The translations under genes were made by a program, and so were the position numbers. The notes under the pieces were generated by a model, which searched no databases, had not been told where the DNA came from, and saw only the letters and a program-made list of their open reading frames with translations. A stretch of 64,000 bases of DNA from JAAZGD01 sp034003765 (lineage in GTDB: Bacteria > Bacillota > Clostridia > Peptostreptococcales > Anaerovoracaceae): the NCBI GenBank assembly GCA_034003765.1, contig JAVEXZ010000009.1, positions 1 to 64,000 on the forward strand, read 5' to 3'. Positions 26,026-34,448 of this stretch are shown here, one piece after another. The first letter of the stretch is position 1; each line of letters starts with the position of its first letter.

Positions 26026-27086
26026 TAGAAGCTCTGCATCTTTTCTGCTTGGTCGAAGGCAATCAAGCCCTCAATTATTTCATCTAGGTCTCCATCCATA
26101 AAGTAATCCAACTTATATAAGGTAAGGGAGATTCGATGATCCGATACTCTTCCCTGGGGGAAGTTGTAGGTTCTTATTCTTTCAGACCTATCGCCTGACC
26201 CTACTTGGCTCTTTCGGTTTGCAGACATCTCTGCGTTTTGCTCCTGTAATTTTAGGTCATATAGTCTTGCCTTTAGGACTTTGAAGGCCTTGTCCTTATT
26301 CTTGATTTGAGATTTCTCATCTTGGCAAGTTACAACAAGCCCGCTAGGCACATGGGTCAACCTAACTGCAGAGTCTGTGGTATTAACAGATTGCCCCCCA
26401 TTACCAGAAGACCTGTAAACGTCAACCCTTACATCATTTGGATCCAAATCTATTTCCACATCGTCAACTTCAGGAAGCACCGCCACAGTTGCAGCAGATG
26501 TATGAACCCTGCCTGAAGACTCGGTTTCTGGTACTCTTTGCACCCTATGAACCCCACTTTCATACTTTAATCGTGAATAGGCACCTCGCCCTTTAATAAG
26601 CATAACAGCCTCTTTTATTCCTCCAAGGCCAGTATCGTTAACATCCATAAGCTCTGTTTTCCAGCCTCGTCGTTCTGCATATCTTAAGTACATCCTAAGA
26701 AGACTAGCCCCAAAGAGGGCTGCCTCGTCTCCGCCAGTACCCGCTCGGATTTCTAGGATTACATTTTTCTCATCGTTTGGATCTTTTGGTAGCAAAAGAA
26801 CCCGAAGCTCTGCTCCCATATCCTCTAAACTCGCTTCTAAAATTGGGATTTCAGCCTTTGCCATTTCCCGCATCTCTTCATCGCTTTCTTCTAGCATGGC
26901 CTTTGCTTCAAGAAGTTCTTCTTTTTCCTTTTTGTAAGCTCGATATTTAAGGACCAAGGGCTCTATCTCTCCCATTTCCTTCATTAATTTTTGCCATGTT
27001 GGTTGATCCCCGATAATATCGGGGTTAGAAACTTTTTGGGATAATTCCTCGTATTTGTCTAGTGTGAATTCTAATTTATCAAACAT
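26025..27086 (-). CDS. prfA: Peptide chain release factor 1
   Basis: The 353-residue RF1 has the catalytic GGQ in SSGNGGQSVNTTDSAVRL (about residue 230), the acidic N-terminal domain, and RAGTGGDEAALFG. The GGQ glutamine is the target of PrmC, encoded about 2.6 kb away in the same conserved neighbourhood. It is read UAA/UAG specific by family; the anticodon-like PxT region was not verified residue by residue. Confidence 0.96.
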   Translation of the reverse strand: MFDKLEFTLDKYEELSQKVSNPDIIGDQPTWQKLMKEMGEIEPLVLKYRAYKKEKEELLEAKAMLEESDEEMREMAKAEIPILEASLEDMGAELRVLLLPKDPNDEKNVILEIRAGTGGDEAALFGASLLRMYLRYAERRGWKTELMDVNDTGLGGIKEAVMLIKGRGAYSRLKYESGVHRVQRVPETESSGRVHTSAATVAVLPEVDDVEIDLDPNDVRVDVYRSSGNGGQSVNTTDSAVRLTHVPSGLVVTCQDEKSQIKNKDKAFKVLKARLYDLKLQEQNAEMSANRKSQVGSGDRSERIRTYNFPQGRVSDHRISLTLYKLDYFMDGDLDEIIEGLIAFDQAEKMQSF

Positions 27087-27235
27087 TTTTATACTCTACT
27101 CTCTTCTCTCTTCTTCCTCTATTCCTATTTTAGTAAATAAGCCAATATCCTTGTGCTATGTCAACTTAATATTATATCAAAGTTTCCCATTTTTATAAAC
27201 CTTGTTCCTAAAAAAACCGGAAAATACTAGTTCAT

Positions 27236-27266
27236 AAAAAAACTGGAAAATAATTTCCAGTTTTTT
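27236..27266 (-). terminator. Terminator after rpmE
   Basis: Minus strand: AAAACTGGAAA / TTTCCAGTTTT stem with a four-base loop and a run of T. It lies just after the rpmE stop and is nearly symmetrical. Confidence 0.85.
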
Positions 27267-27275
27267 GAAATGCTG

Positions 27276-27476
27276 TTAGTCGATGTTGTATTTGTTCTTG
27301 AACTTCTCAACACGTCCGCCTCTGTTAATAAACTTCTGCTGACCTGTAAAGAATGGATGGCAAGCTGAGCATACATCTAATCTCAGATCTTCTTTTGTGG
27401 ACTTCGTTACAAAAGAATTTCCACATGCGCAAGTAACGTTACATTCCTTATAATCAGGATGGATTCCTTCCTTCAT
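27276..27476 (-). CDS. rpmE: Large ribosomal subunit protein bL31, zinc-binding form
   Basis: The 66-residue bL31 has four cysteines (CACGNS and DVCSACHPF, plus an upstream Cys in ECNVTC) of the zinc-containing type, then FFTGQQKFINRGGRVEKF. AAGGAGG precedes the ATG. Normally it neighbours rho in Clostridia; here trpB2, prmC and DUF1385 lie between. The strong terminator follows directly, so it is separated from prfA. Confidence 0.96.
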   Translation of the reverse strand: MKEGIHPDYKECNVTCACGNSFVTKSTKEDLRLDVCSACHPFFTGQQKFINRGGRVEKFKNKYNID

Positions 27477-27682
27477 GTTTTATGCCTCCTTCCCTGCCCA
27501 GGCCCTATCTGAGCATAATCTGACGCGCTTTTGTCTTTCACATCTCAACTAATATATCATAACCCCTTATGAATTAGCAAGTATTTTTTCTTGCAAATTC
27601 ATTATATAGGAGTCTTTAGGGAAATTCAACAATTAATTATCAAATATTTATAAGTAATTTAGAGGTTTTAACAAAATACCTA

Positions 27683-27710
27683 TTGACGACCACTTCAAAA
27701 TGTGTTATCT
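27683..27710 (+). promoter_or_regulatory. trpB2 promoter
   Basis: TTGACG (27683-27688), 16-nt spacer and TTATCT (27705-27710), about 25 nt before the T-box leader begins. Confidence 0.6.
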
Positions 27711-27734
27711 TTGTCTCAAGTTCATATTAAACCT

Positions 27735-27990
27735 ATGACGAGGGAGTAAAGTTGTAAAACTGTTTCACAGCGAGTTCGGGTTGGTGGAAGCCGGATAAAC
27801 GTAAGTCACAACAAATGGGCCTCAGAGGGCAAAGCGAAAAAATATAATTTTAGTAGCAGCGACGTGAAGCAGGCGTAACAGGCTAAGGGTGTGATGGCAC
27901 TCTGCAGAGTGGATGGGTATAAAAGCCTATCAACCAAGGTGGTACCGCAGATTAAAAATCTGTCCTTGATTTTCAAGGACAGATTTTTTG
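27735..27990 (+). ncRNA. T-box leader, predicted tryptophan specificity
   Basis: The conserved T-box word AAGGTGGTACCGCAG is at 27936-27950, and the stem I apical segment GGTTGGTGGAAGCC is at 27779-27792. The 3' terminator stem AATCTGTCCTTGA / TCAAGGACAGATT (27957-27985) ends in a T run. A UGG triplet at 27816-27818, within the 3' side of stem I (acaaaTGGgcct), is the best specifier candidate and matches the downstream tryptophan synthase. Uncharged tRNA-Trp should stabilise the antiterminator and allow transcription. Confidence 0.93.
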
Positions 27991-28056
27991 TTTTTGAGCC
28001 TTGCAGAGACCCTTTATTTAAGAGAACGAATTTAAATGAAAAGGAGAACCACGATT

Positions 28057-29424
28057 ATGAAAACTAACATTCCAAACAGAATCTATCTAAGAGAAGACCA
28101 GATGCCTAAGCAATGGTATAACCTAAGGGCGGACATGGTGGAAAAACCAGATCCCATGCTTCATCCTGGAACCAAAAAGCCTATTAAGCTAGAGGACTTA
28201 ACACCTATATTTACAACTAAGACCGCAATGCAAGAACTGGACAATGATACCCAGTATGTAGACATTCCAGAAGAAGTTCAAGAATTTTATAAAATGTACC
28301 GACCATCCCCATTGATTCGTGCTTACAACTTAGAGAAAGCTCTTGATACACCAGCGAAAATATATTACAAGTTTGAAGGTAACAACACTTCAGGTAGCCA
28401 CAAATTAAATACAGCTGTAGCTCAAGCCTATTATGCTAAAGAGCAAGGCCTTGCTGGCCTTACAACAGAAACAGGTGCGGGACAATGGGGTACAGCATTA
28501 TCTGAAGCATGTGCTTTTTTCGGACTGCCTCTTATCGTCTATATGGTGAAGGTCTCTTACGAACAAAAGCCCTATAGAAAGTTTGTAATGGAAACCTTTA
28601 ATGGTCAAGTGATACCTAGCCCTAGCGAGACCACTGAAATAGGTCGTTTAATCTTAGAACAACACCCTGGTACAGGTGGAAGTTTGGGATGTGCTATATC
28701 TGAGGCAGTAGAAAAAGCAGCTTCGATGCCAAATTACAGATATTCTTTGGGGTCAGTTCTCAATCAAGTGGCCCTGCACCAATCGATAATTGGACTGGAA
28801 TCAAAAATTGCCATGGAGTCCATTGGAGAATACCCAGATGTTGTGATTGGTTGTGCAGGTGGTGGCTCTAACTTAGTAGGACTTATTGCTCCATTCATGC
28901 AAGATAAGTTGCTGGGAAAAGCTTCTCCAAGAATTGTGGCAGTTGAACCCTCATCGTGTCCATCACTAACTAGAGGAAAGTATGCCTACGATTTCTGCGA
29001 CACGGGAAAGGTTACCCCATTAGCTAAAATGTACACTCTGGGTAGTGGTTTCATTCCTTCTCCAAACCATTCTGGAGGATTGCGTTACCACGGTATGAGT
29101 CCTCTCATATCAAAGCTTTATCACCATGGTCACATGGAAGCTGTATCAGTAGAGCAGACAAAGGTCTTTGAGGCAGGAACATTCTTTGCTCAAAGAGAAA
29201 CTATTTTGCCCGCCCCAGAATCTGCTCATGCAATAAGAACAGCAATTGATGAAGCCCTTAAATGCAAGGAATCTGGAGAAGCAAAAACCATACTCTTCGG
29301 ACTAACAGGAACAGGATACTTTGATATGAATGCATACAACGCATTTAAAGAAGGCCGAATGACAGACTACATTCCAAGTGACCAGGACCTTGAAGAACAG
29401 TTCAAAACCCTTCCCGCTTTATAA
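28057..29424 (+). CDS. trpB: Tryptophan synthase beta chain, TrpB2 type
   Basis: The 455-residue PLP enzyme belongs to the TrpB2 branch, which is longer than TrpB1 (about 400). The PLP Lys lies in NTSGSHKLNTAVAQ (about residue 110), the phosphate loop is GCAGGGSNLVG, and TETGAGQWGTALSEA is present. TrpB2 converts indole plus serine to tryptophan and usually lacks a TrpA partner. No trpA is nearby. The start at 28057 has AAGGAG 10 nt upstream; an earlier ATG at 28036 contains that site inside its codons. Regulation is through the T-box. It lies on the opposite strand within a minus-strand housekeeping block. Confidence 0.94.
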   Translation: MKTNIPNRIYLREDQMPKQWYNLRADMVEKPDPMLHPGTKKPIKLEDLTPIFTTKTAMQELDNDTQYVDIPEEVQEFYKMYRPSPLIRAYNLEKALDTPAKIYYKFEGNNTSGSHKLNTAVAQAYYAKEQGLAGLTTETGAGQWGTALSEACAFFGLPLIVYMVKVSYEQKPYRKFVMETFNGQVIPSPSETTEIGRLILEQHPGTGGSLGCAISEAVEKAASMPNYRYSLGSVLNQVALHQSIIGLESKIAMESIGEYPDVVIGCAGGGSNLVGLIAPFMQDKLLGKASPRIVAVEPSSCPSLTRGKYAYDFCDTGKVTPLAKMYTLGSGFIPSPNHSGGLRYHGMSPLISKLYHHGHMEAVSVEQTKVFEAGTFFAQRETILPAPESAHAIRTAIDEALKCKESGEAKTILFGLTGTGYFDMNAYNAFKEGRMTDYIPSDQDLEEQFKTLPAL

Positions 29425-29447
29425 TAATAAAAGCGACAACCTCCCAC

Positions 29448-29680
29448 AAAGCCCCAGGTTCTTGGCAGAATTAGAAGGCGCTAGCTAAAGCCCCAGGCTC
29501 TTGGCAGGATTAGTAGGCGCTAGCTAAAGCCCCAGGCTCTTGGCAGGATTAGTAGGCGCTAGCTAAAGCCCCAGGTTCTAAACAGGATTAGAAGGCGCTA
29601 GCTAAAGCCCCAGGCTCTCAACAGAATTAGAAGGCGCTAGCTTAAAGCCCCAGGCTCTCAACAGGATTAGAATACAGCCC
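29448..29680. repeat. 39-bp tandem repeat, six copies
   Basis: Units start at 29448, 29487, 29526, 29565, 29604 and 29644 (39 bp, last step 40). The consensus begins aaagccccaggctcttggca and ends gcgctagct. GC content is above that of the surroundings. No spacers are present. It fills almost all of the space between trpB2 and prmC. Confidence 0.9.
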
Positions 29681-29706
29681 GAAACCCTTGCTCACTGCTG
29701 GGAAAT

Positions 29707-29739
29707 AAAAAACCGAGGTCTAGGACCCCGGTTTTTTTT
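29707..29739. terminator. Bidirectional terminator between trpB2 and prmC
   Basis: AAAACCGAGGTC-TAG-GACCCCGGTTTT with A and T runs on the two sides. On the minus strand the stem includes the last codons and the stop of prmC, so the terminator overlaps the coding end. Confidence 0.85.
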
Positions 29740-30577
29740 GCATTTGGACTATTCTGTCCATTTTGTTATAATCTTTCATTAGTTTTATATTATGATAAGA
29801 TTCCTCTGCTAATTCCAAAACCTCTTTTGCTTGGTCTTGGCCAATTTCCAGCAGGAGATAAGCTTCATCATTCATATAATCTTTTGCCTCGTATAATAAG
29901 CGGCGATAAAAATATAGACCATCCGCCCCACCGTCTAGGGCAATAACAGGGTCATGTTCTCTAACTTCCTTCATTAGGTCTTTTATATCTCCCGATTTAA
30001 TGTAGGGAGGATTAACAATAATTAAATCGTAGGTGCCTTCCACGGGCTCAAAAAGATCTCCCTGCACCAATTCGATTTTCCCTGAATCCTTGCCTATGGG
30101 TATGCATAGGTTCTTGGCATTTTCTTTGGCAACGTATATTGCCCCTTCACTTATGTCAGCTGCCGTAACCGACACTGAATCGTAAAGCTTTAGGATGGAC
30201 AGAGCTATACATCCCGACCCAGTGCACAGCTCCAAAACTTTCATGTGGGGGCTTATAAGCTTTAAGGCTTCCTCAACCAAAAGCTCTGTCTCGTTTCTTG
30301 GAATAAGAACCTCTGGTGTAACTTTAAAGGTTAGTCCCATAAACTCTGATATTCCAGTAATATGCTGCAAGGGAACTCCTGAGGCTCGTTGGCCTATAAC
30401 ATCCCTATACCTTTCAATGAGTGCCTCAGGGGCATCATTTTCAAAGGCTAAAAACATCTTCCCACGATCCATGTTCAACAAAAATGAAAGCAACAAAAGT
30501 GCATCGTTCCTTGCGCTAACTTTTTCGGCATTCTTAAGAGTGTTTTCTCCCTCAAGAAGCAATTCCCTTATTTTCAT
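29720..30577 (-). CDS. prmC: Peptide chain release factor N5-glutamine methyltransferase
   Basis: The 285-residue SAM-dependent enzyme methylates the GGQ glutamine of RF1 and RF2. The SAM site is VLELCTGSGCIALSI (about residue 115) and the glutamine-binding motif is IIVNPPYIKSGD (about 190). An N-terminal helical domain precedes them. Its start shares one base with the DUF1385 stop. The association with prfA is typical of Clostridia. Confidence 0.96.
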   Translation of the reverse strand: MKIRELLLEGENTLKNAEKVSARNDALLLLSFLLNMDRGKMFLAFENDAPEALIERYRDVIGQRASGVPLQHITGISEFMGLTFKVTPEVLIPRNETELLVEEALKLISPHMKVLELCTGSGCIALSILKLYDSVSVTAADISEGAIYVAKENAKNLCIPIGKDSGKIELVQGDLFEPVEGTYDLIIVNPPYIKSGDIKDLMKEVREHDPVIALDGGADGLYFYRRLLYEAKDYMNDEAYLLLEIGQDQAKEVLELAEESYHNIKLMKDYNKMDRIVQMQKKPGS

Positions 30578-31590
30578 TACACAGCCTCACTGATTTCCTT
30601 TAATGGTTGCCCTGACAAGTCGCATAACCCTTCGTAGTAGGGAGTGTTGGGTTCAACCATAACTGCTTTCATAGCGGCGATAGCAACTTCCAGTTGGTCT
30701 AGGTCTGGTTCCTTGGTGGTAAGCTTCTGCAAGGCCAGTCCTGGAAGAGAAAGTACTTTTACCAACCAGTTATCTGAACGGCCTGCCCACTTTAGGAGTT
30801 CAAAGCCCATTCCTGCAATAACCGGAAGTAATAGGAGCCTAGAGGTGATTCTCCAAAACAAGTTAGGCCAACCCAACAAGGAGAATAAAATCAAGGCAAT
30901 TATCATAACAAACATCAAAAAGCTAGTCCCGCACCTTGGGTGGAGGGTATAAAATGGTTTGCAGTTTTCCGGGGTTAGTTCAAGGCCAGATTCAAAGCAG
31001 TGTATGGTTTTATGCTCAGCACCGTGGTATTGGAAAACCCGATGAATATCCTTCATTTTAGATATAGCCAGCACGTAGAAAACAAAGAGCAGTATTCTTA
31101 AGAGCCCCTCAACTAGGTTAAGAACCACCACATTATCTGTAACAAGGGCCAACAAATCAAGGGCCCAGGTGGGGAGGATGATAAAGAATCCTACGGTTAT
31201 AAGTACTGCCAAAACCACAGAAGTATAAAGCATCCAGTTCCAAGCTCTTTCTGCCCCTAATTTCTTTTCAAGCCACAGGTCAAATTTACTCTTCTTGTAA
31301 TCATTGGAACCCTCTTCCTCGTTGGCTTCCAAGATATCTGCTGAAAACATCAAGGTCTTTGTCCCTTCAATTAAGGCTCCCACAAAAATCAGAACCCCCC
31401 TTACAAAAGGAATCTTCATGGCCTTGTTCTTCTCGGCAAGCTTTTGAGTCTTGATATAAAGTTTCTGGTTAGGGAGTCTTAGAACAGTTGCCGTTCTCTC
31501 TTCCCCCTTCATCATAATCCCTTCTAATACAGCCTGACCACCGATTTTTGTTGGGCAAGCATCTTTTCTGAAAACCTTTTTTAAGTCCAT
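30577..31590 (-). CDS. DUF1385 (YqhQ-like) membrane protein
   Basis: The 337-residue protein opens with KIGGQAVLEGIMMKGEERTA, the DUF1385 signature, and contains several membrane helices (about residues 65-85, 120-145, 155-180, 215-260). HGAEHKTIHCFESG and LHPRCGTSFL in the middle are conserved polar motifs. The function is not known. Co-occurrence with prmC and rho is characteristic of Firmicutes. It is probably translated together with prmC. Confidence 0.92.
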   Translation of the reverse strand: MDLKKVFRKDACPTKIGGQAVLEGIMMKGEERTATVLRLPNQKLYIKTQKLAEKNKAMKIPFVRGVLIFVGALIEGTKTLMFSADILEANEEEGSNDYKKSKFDLWLEKKLGAERAWNWMLYTSVVLAVLITVGFFIILPTWALDLLALVTDNVVVLNLVEGLLRILLFVFYVLAISKMKDIHRVFQYHGAEHKTIHCFESGLELTPENCKPFYTLHPRCGTSFLMFVMIIALILFSLLGWPNLFWRITSRLLLLPVIAGMGFELLKWAGRSDNWLVKVLSLPGLALQKLTTKEPDLDQLEVAIAAMKAVMVEPNTPYYEGLCDLSGQPLKEISEAV

Positions 31591-31620
31591 TTAGTATATA
31601 TCCTCTCTTGGCTTTGTTAG

Positions 31621-31830
31621 CCAATCATTGTATTGTCTATTTTAGTCTTATTGTCCAACCATTGTGTTTTGTTGTATTGTCGATTTTAGTCTTATTGGCC
31701 AACCATTGTGTTTTGTTGTATTGTCAATTTTAGTCTTATTAGCCAACCATTATTTTAGCTATCGAACCTTATCTGGTTAGTCCACCATTGTCTTACCTAT
31801 AACCCTTGTCTCCTTAGTCAACCATTGTCT
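31621..31830. repeat. Irregular repeat array that includes the end of rho
   Basis: The core (a/g)gYcaaccattgt recurs at about 31621, 31655, 31699, 31743, 31782 and 31819 (spacings 34 to 44). The middle two units are near-identical 44-mers. On the minus strand the core reads ACAATGGTTGRCTAA. The last copy is the actual C-terminal Thr-Met-Val-Asp-stop of rho. Confidence 0.85.
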
Positions 31831-33094
31831 TTTTTATGATTTGGATAAAATCTTTGTTGGTTTTGGTATGTACTAAAGTGTCGATAATACTTTCTGTAAC
31901 ATCTTGAGTGTCTCTGTTTGATAGGGCTCGCCTCATTGCCCAAATAGCCTCTAATTCCTCTTGGCTCATTAACAAATCTTCTCTTCTTGTTCCTGATTTA
32001 TTAAGATCCAAAGCAGGGAATATTCTTCGTTCAGAAAGCTTACGGTCTAAATGAAGCTCCATATTGCCTGTGCCTTTGAACTCTTCGAAAATAACATCGT
32101 CCATTCTGGATCCTGTTTCAACTAAGGCCGTAGCCAAAATCGTAATAGAGCCACCCTCTTCTAGTTTTCTGGCTGCACCAAAGAACTTTTTTGGTTTGTG
32201 TAGGGCTCCAGGATCAAGTCCACCACTTAGGGTTCTTCCCGATGATGGAACCACAAGGTTATATGCTCTTGCCAACCTTGTAATGGAGTCAAGTAATATA
32301 ACTACATCTTTGCCATGCTCCACAAGTCTTTTAGCTCTAGCCAAAACCATCTCCGCTACCTTAACATGGTGTTGGGGCAGTTCATCAAATGTAGAGTAAA
32401 TAACCTCTCCCCCATCTAAGGAACGTTTCATATCCGTTACTTCTTCAGGCCTCTCGTCTACAAGCAAGACTATTATCTCAACTTCTGGATGTTTCTTTTC
32501 AATGCTGTTGGCTATTTTTTTAAGCAGTATTGTTTTCCCAGCTTTTGGTGGTGCAACGATTAAGCCTCGTTGACCTTTACCAATGGGAGCCACAAGGTCA
32601 ATAAGCCTCATTGAAGTATCTCTAGTCCTATCTTCTAGGGAAATTCTCTCATAAGGGAATACGGGAGTCAGGTTATCAAAATCTGGTCTGGAAACGGCTA
32701 CTGAAGGGTCGTCCCCATTTACAGTAAGAACGTATAGCAAGGCGCCGAACCTTTCCCCTTGGTTTGGCAACCTGGTTATTCCCCGAACCTTGTCCCCGGT
32801 TTTTAGGTTAAATCTCCTTATCTGAGAAGGGGATACATAGACATCCTCTGAGGAAGTGAGAAAGTTTGAGAACCTTAGAAAGCCAAAGCTACCATCGGCT
32901 ATCTCTAATATCCCCTCTGTTTCTGGGCGATCAGGTCTGCTCTTAGCTTCTTCCGGCTTTGAAGATTCTTCTTCTAAAGACCGCTCAAGAGCCGCTACTT
33001 CTTCATCCGCTGCTTCCTTGCTTTTCTCCATAGCCTCATCTTCATCAGGAATTAATGTATACCCATTTTCTTCTTCTTTTTTCTTGGTTACCAT
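31814..33094 (-). CDS. rho: Transcription termination factor Rho, atypical N-terminus
   Basis: The 426-residue hexameric RNA helicase keeps the OB-fold RNA-binding domain (about residues 62-120, DGSFGFLRF and DVYVSPSQIRRF). It also keeps Walker A APPKAGKTILLKK, VLLVDERPEEVTD, LDSITRLARAYN, and the Q/R loops with GGLDPGALHKPK. The usual N-terminal helix bundle is not recognisable. The first about 60 residues are instead a Glu/Lys/Ser-rich low-complexity stretch. The stop codon belongs to the repeat array downstream. Confidence 0.96.
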   Translation of the reverse strand: MVTKKKEEENGYTLIPDEDEAMEKSKEAADEEVAALERSLEEESSKPEEAKSRPDRPETEGILEIADGSFGFLRFSNFLTSSEDVYVSPSQIRRFNLKTGDKVRGITRLPNQGERFGALLYVLTVNGDDPSVAVSRPDFDNLTPVFPYERISLEDRTRDTSMRLIDLVAPIGKGQRGLIVAPPKAGKTILLKKIANSIEKKHPEVEIIVLLVDERPEEVTDMKRSLDGGEVIYSTFDELPQHHVKVAEMVLARAKRLVEHGKDVVILLDSITRLARAYNLVVPSSGRTLSGGLDPGALHKPKKFFGAARKLEEGGSITILATALVETGSRMDDVIFEEFKGTGNMELHLDRKLSERRIFPALDLNKSGTRREDLLMSQEELEAIWAMRRALSNRDTQDVTESIIDTLVHTKTNKDFIQIIKKTMVD

Positions 33095-33180
33095 AATAAA
33101 ACCACACCCCAGGGCATGCTCCTTTCTTTTATCGGGAAAAACATAGACCTCTTCTTCCTTTCACGGCGATTAACGGGACA

Positions 33181-33204
33181 AAGAGGCGGTCTCCCCACCT
33201 CTTC
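33181..33204 (-). terminator. Possible hairpin terminator after the LCP gene
   Basis: Minus strand AAGAGGTGGGGAGACCGCCTCTTT can form a stem AAGAGG/CCTCTT. The T run after it is short, so termination strength is uncertain. It separates the LCP gene from rho. Confidence 0.4.
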
Positions 33205-33217
33205 TAATAGACAAGAT

Positions 33218-34378
33218 TTATTGAGATTTATTGGAACTGGCTGCACCATCTGAAGTAACAGCTCCATCCGTAGTGGTTTCTGGCTCTGGAGTATAGATTT
33301 CCGTTATCATTGCTTCAATACCTTCACCATCTGCAATAACATACCAGGGAGCTTGATTGTAGAGGGTGTGGGGCATCGTATATGTGGTCATATCCCCTTC
33401 AGTCATGCCTATTGCTTTAGCGGCAATTGCAATAACAGTCTTCACCTTAAGGTCAGAGTCAACCTCTTCGAATCCTTTTTTAATTACCCTTAACAAATCT
33501 TTTCCCAGAGCTTGTTTGAAGGCAGCCTTAACAAAAGCCTGTTGTGCATTAATACGCCCTAGGTCCGCATCCGAATAACCCTTACGGAATCTCAAATACT
33601 GAACAGATTGGTCACCATTCAGGGTTTGATAGCCTTTTTTAATGTCAATAACTAGGGGGGGCGTATCATAGGGGTCTTTGTACTTCATATCCATCTGAAC
33701 ATCAATAGGTACTCCACCCATGGCATCAACAATAGTACGAATGCCATCGTATTTAATTACTGCATAGTAGTTAATGGGAATATCAAGAAGAGTCTTACTC
33801 ACCGCTTTGGCCATGCCTACTGCCCCTTCTTTTGGCATAACTGCGTTGATTTTATGGGCTGCGGGATTAGCATAGCCATCCCTATAAAAGTAGGTGTCCC
33901 GGGGAACACTTATAATATCTACGTGTTTTTGATCCATATCAAAGCTAACAAGCATAATGGTATCCGCCATATTGGAGTTAACCCCCAAGCAAAGAACGTT
34001 GACACGATTGGCAGTTGTAAATGCATCGTAAAAGGGACTATCAGGATCCACAAGAGTGTCTAACTCTATAGCTAGCTCAGGGTTTTCTTCACCAAATAGG
34101 GCCACGTTACCAACACTGTTTATAAGGTAAAGGCCTCCTGTAATCATTAGGGTGAAAGCAAGAAAAAACAAAATAAAAGTCTCTAAAAATCCTCTATGAC
34201 GGGGGGGCTTCTTTTTCGCTGTCTTTTTCTTTGACTTTCTAGTCTTATTTACTATCTCTTTTTCTTCCACTTGTATTACCCCTTCAGCATCTATTGGCTT
34301 CTTTTTGCCATCACTTTTTTTGCTCGGTCTCTTATTTTTGCCATTACTTTTTTTGCTCGGTCTCTTATTTTTGACCAT
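33218..34378 (-). CDS. LytR-CpsA-Psr family cell-wall glycopolymer transferase
   Basis: LCP proteins attach teichoic-acid-like or capsular glycopolymers to peptidoglycan outside the membrane. The architecture is a very basic cytosolic tail, one transmembrane helix (FILFFLAFTLMITGGLYL) and an extracellular LCP domain. Motifs are DTIMLVSFD, ISVPRDTYF, AVIKYDGIRTIVDAMGGV and the arginine-rich YLRFRKGYSDADLGRINAQQ. The tail contains a 33-bp in-frame repeat (NKRPSKKSNGK twice). I use the ATG at 34378; a TTG at 34414 would add 12 residues, and neither has a clear ribosome-binding site. Confidence 0.9.
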   Translation of the reverse strand: MVKNKRPSKKSNGKNKRPSKKSDGKKKPIDAEGVIQVEEKEIVNKTRKSKKKTAKKKPPRHRGFLETFILFFLAFTLMITGGLYLINSVGNVALFGEENPELAIELDTLVDPDSPFYDAFTTANRVNVLCLGVNSNMADTIMLVSFDMDQKHVDIISVPRDTYFYRDGYANPAAHKINAVMPKEGAVGMAKAVSKTLLDIPINYYAVIKYDGIRTIVDAMGGVPIDVQMDMKYKDPYDTPPLVIDIKKGYQTLNGDQSVQYLRFRKGYSDADLGRINAQQAFVKAAFKQALGKDLLRVIKKGFEEVDSDLKVKTVIAIAAKAIGMTEGDMTTYTMPHTLYNQAPWYVIADGEGIEAMITEIYTPEPETTTDGAVTSDGAASSNKSQ

Positions 34379-34439
34379 TACTTTTTGCTTATTTATTGAA
34401 TCCCTTGTTGTCAATTAATAAAATTCTTAGCCAAAGTAA

Positions 34440-34448
34440 ATTATACCA
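34440..34448 (-). promoter_or_regulatory. Extended -10 promoter overlapping the metH stop
   Basis: Minus strand TGGTATAAT, in which the TAA stop codon of metH forms part of the -10 box. It would start transcription near 34433 for the LCP gene. The same TGGTATAAT word is seen at other promoters in the window. Confidence 0.55.

Larger units (their letters stand above)
27477..28056. other. Divergent regulatory region of rpmE and trpB2
   Basis: This 580-bp spacer contains the rpmE ribosome-binding site and upstream promoter region (weak TTGCTA/TATATT boxes around 27555-27590 on the minus strand), the trpB2 promoter (27683-27710) and the T-box leader (27735-27990). Confidence 0.6.
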
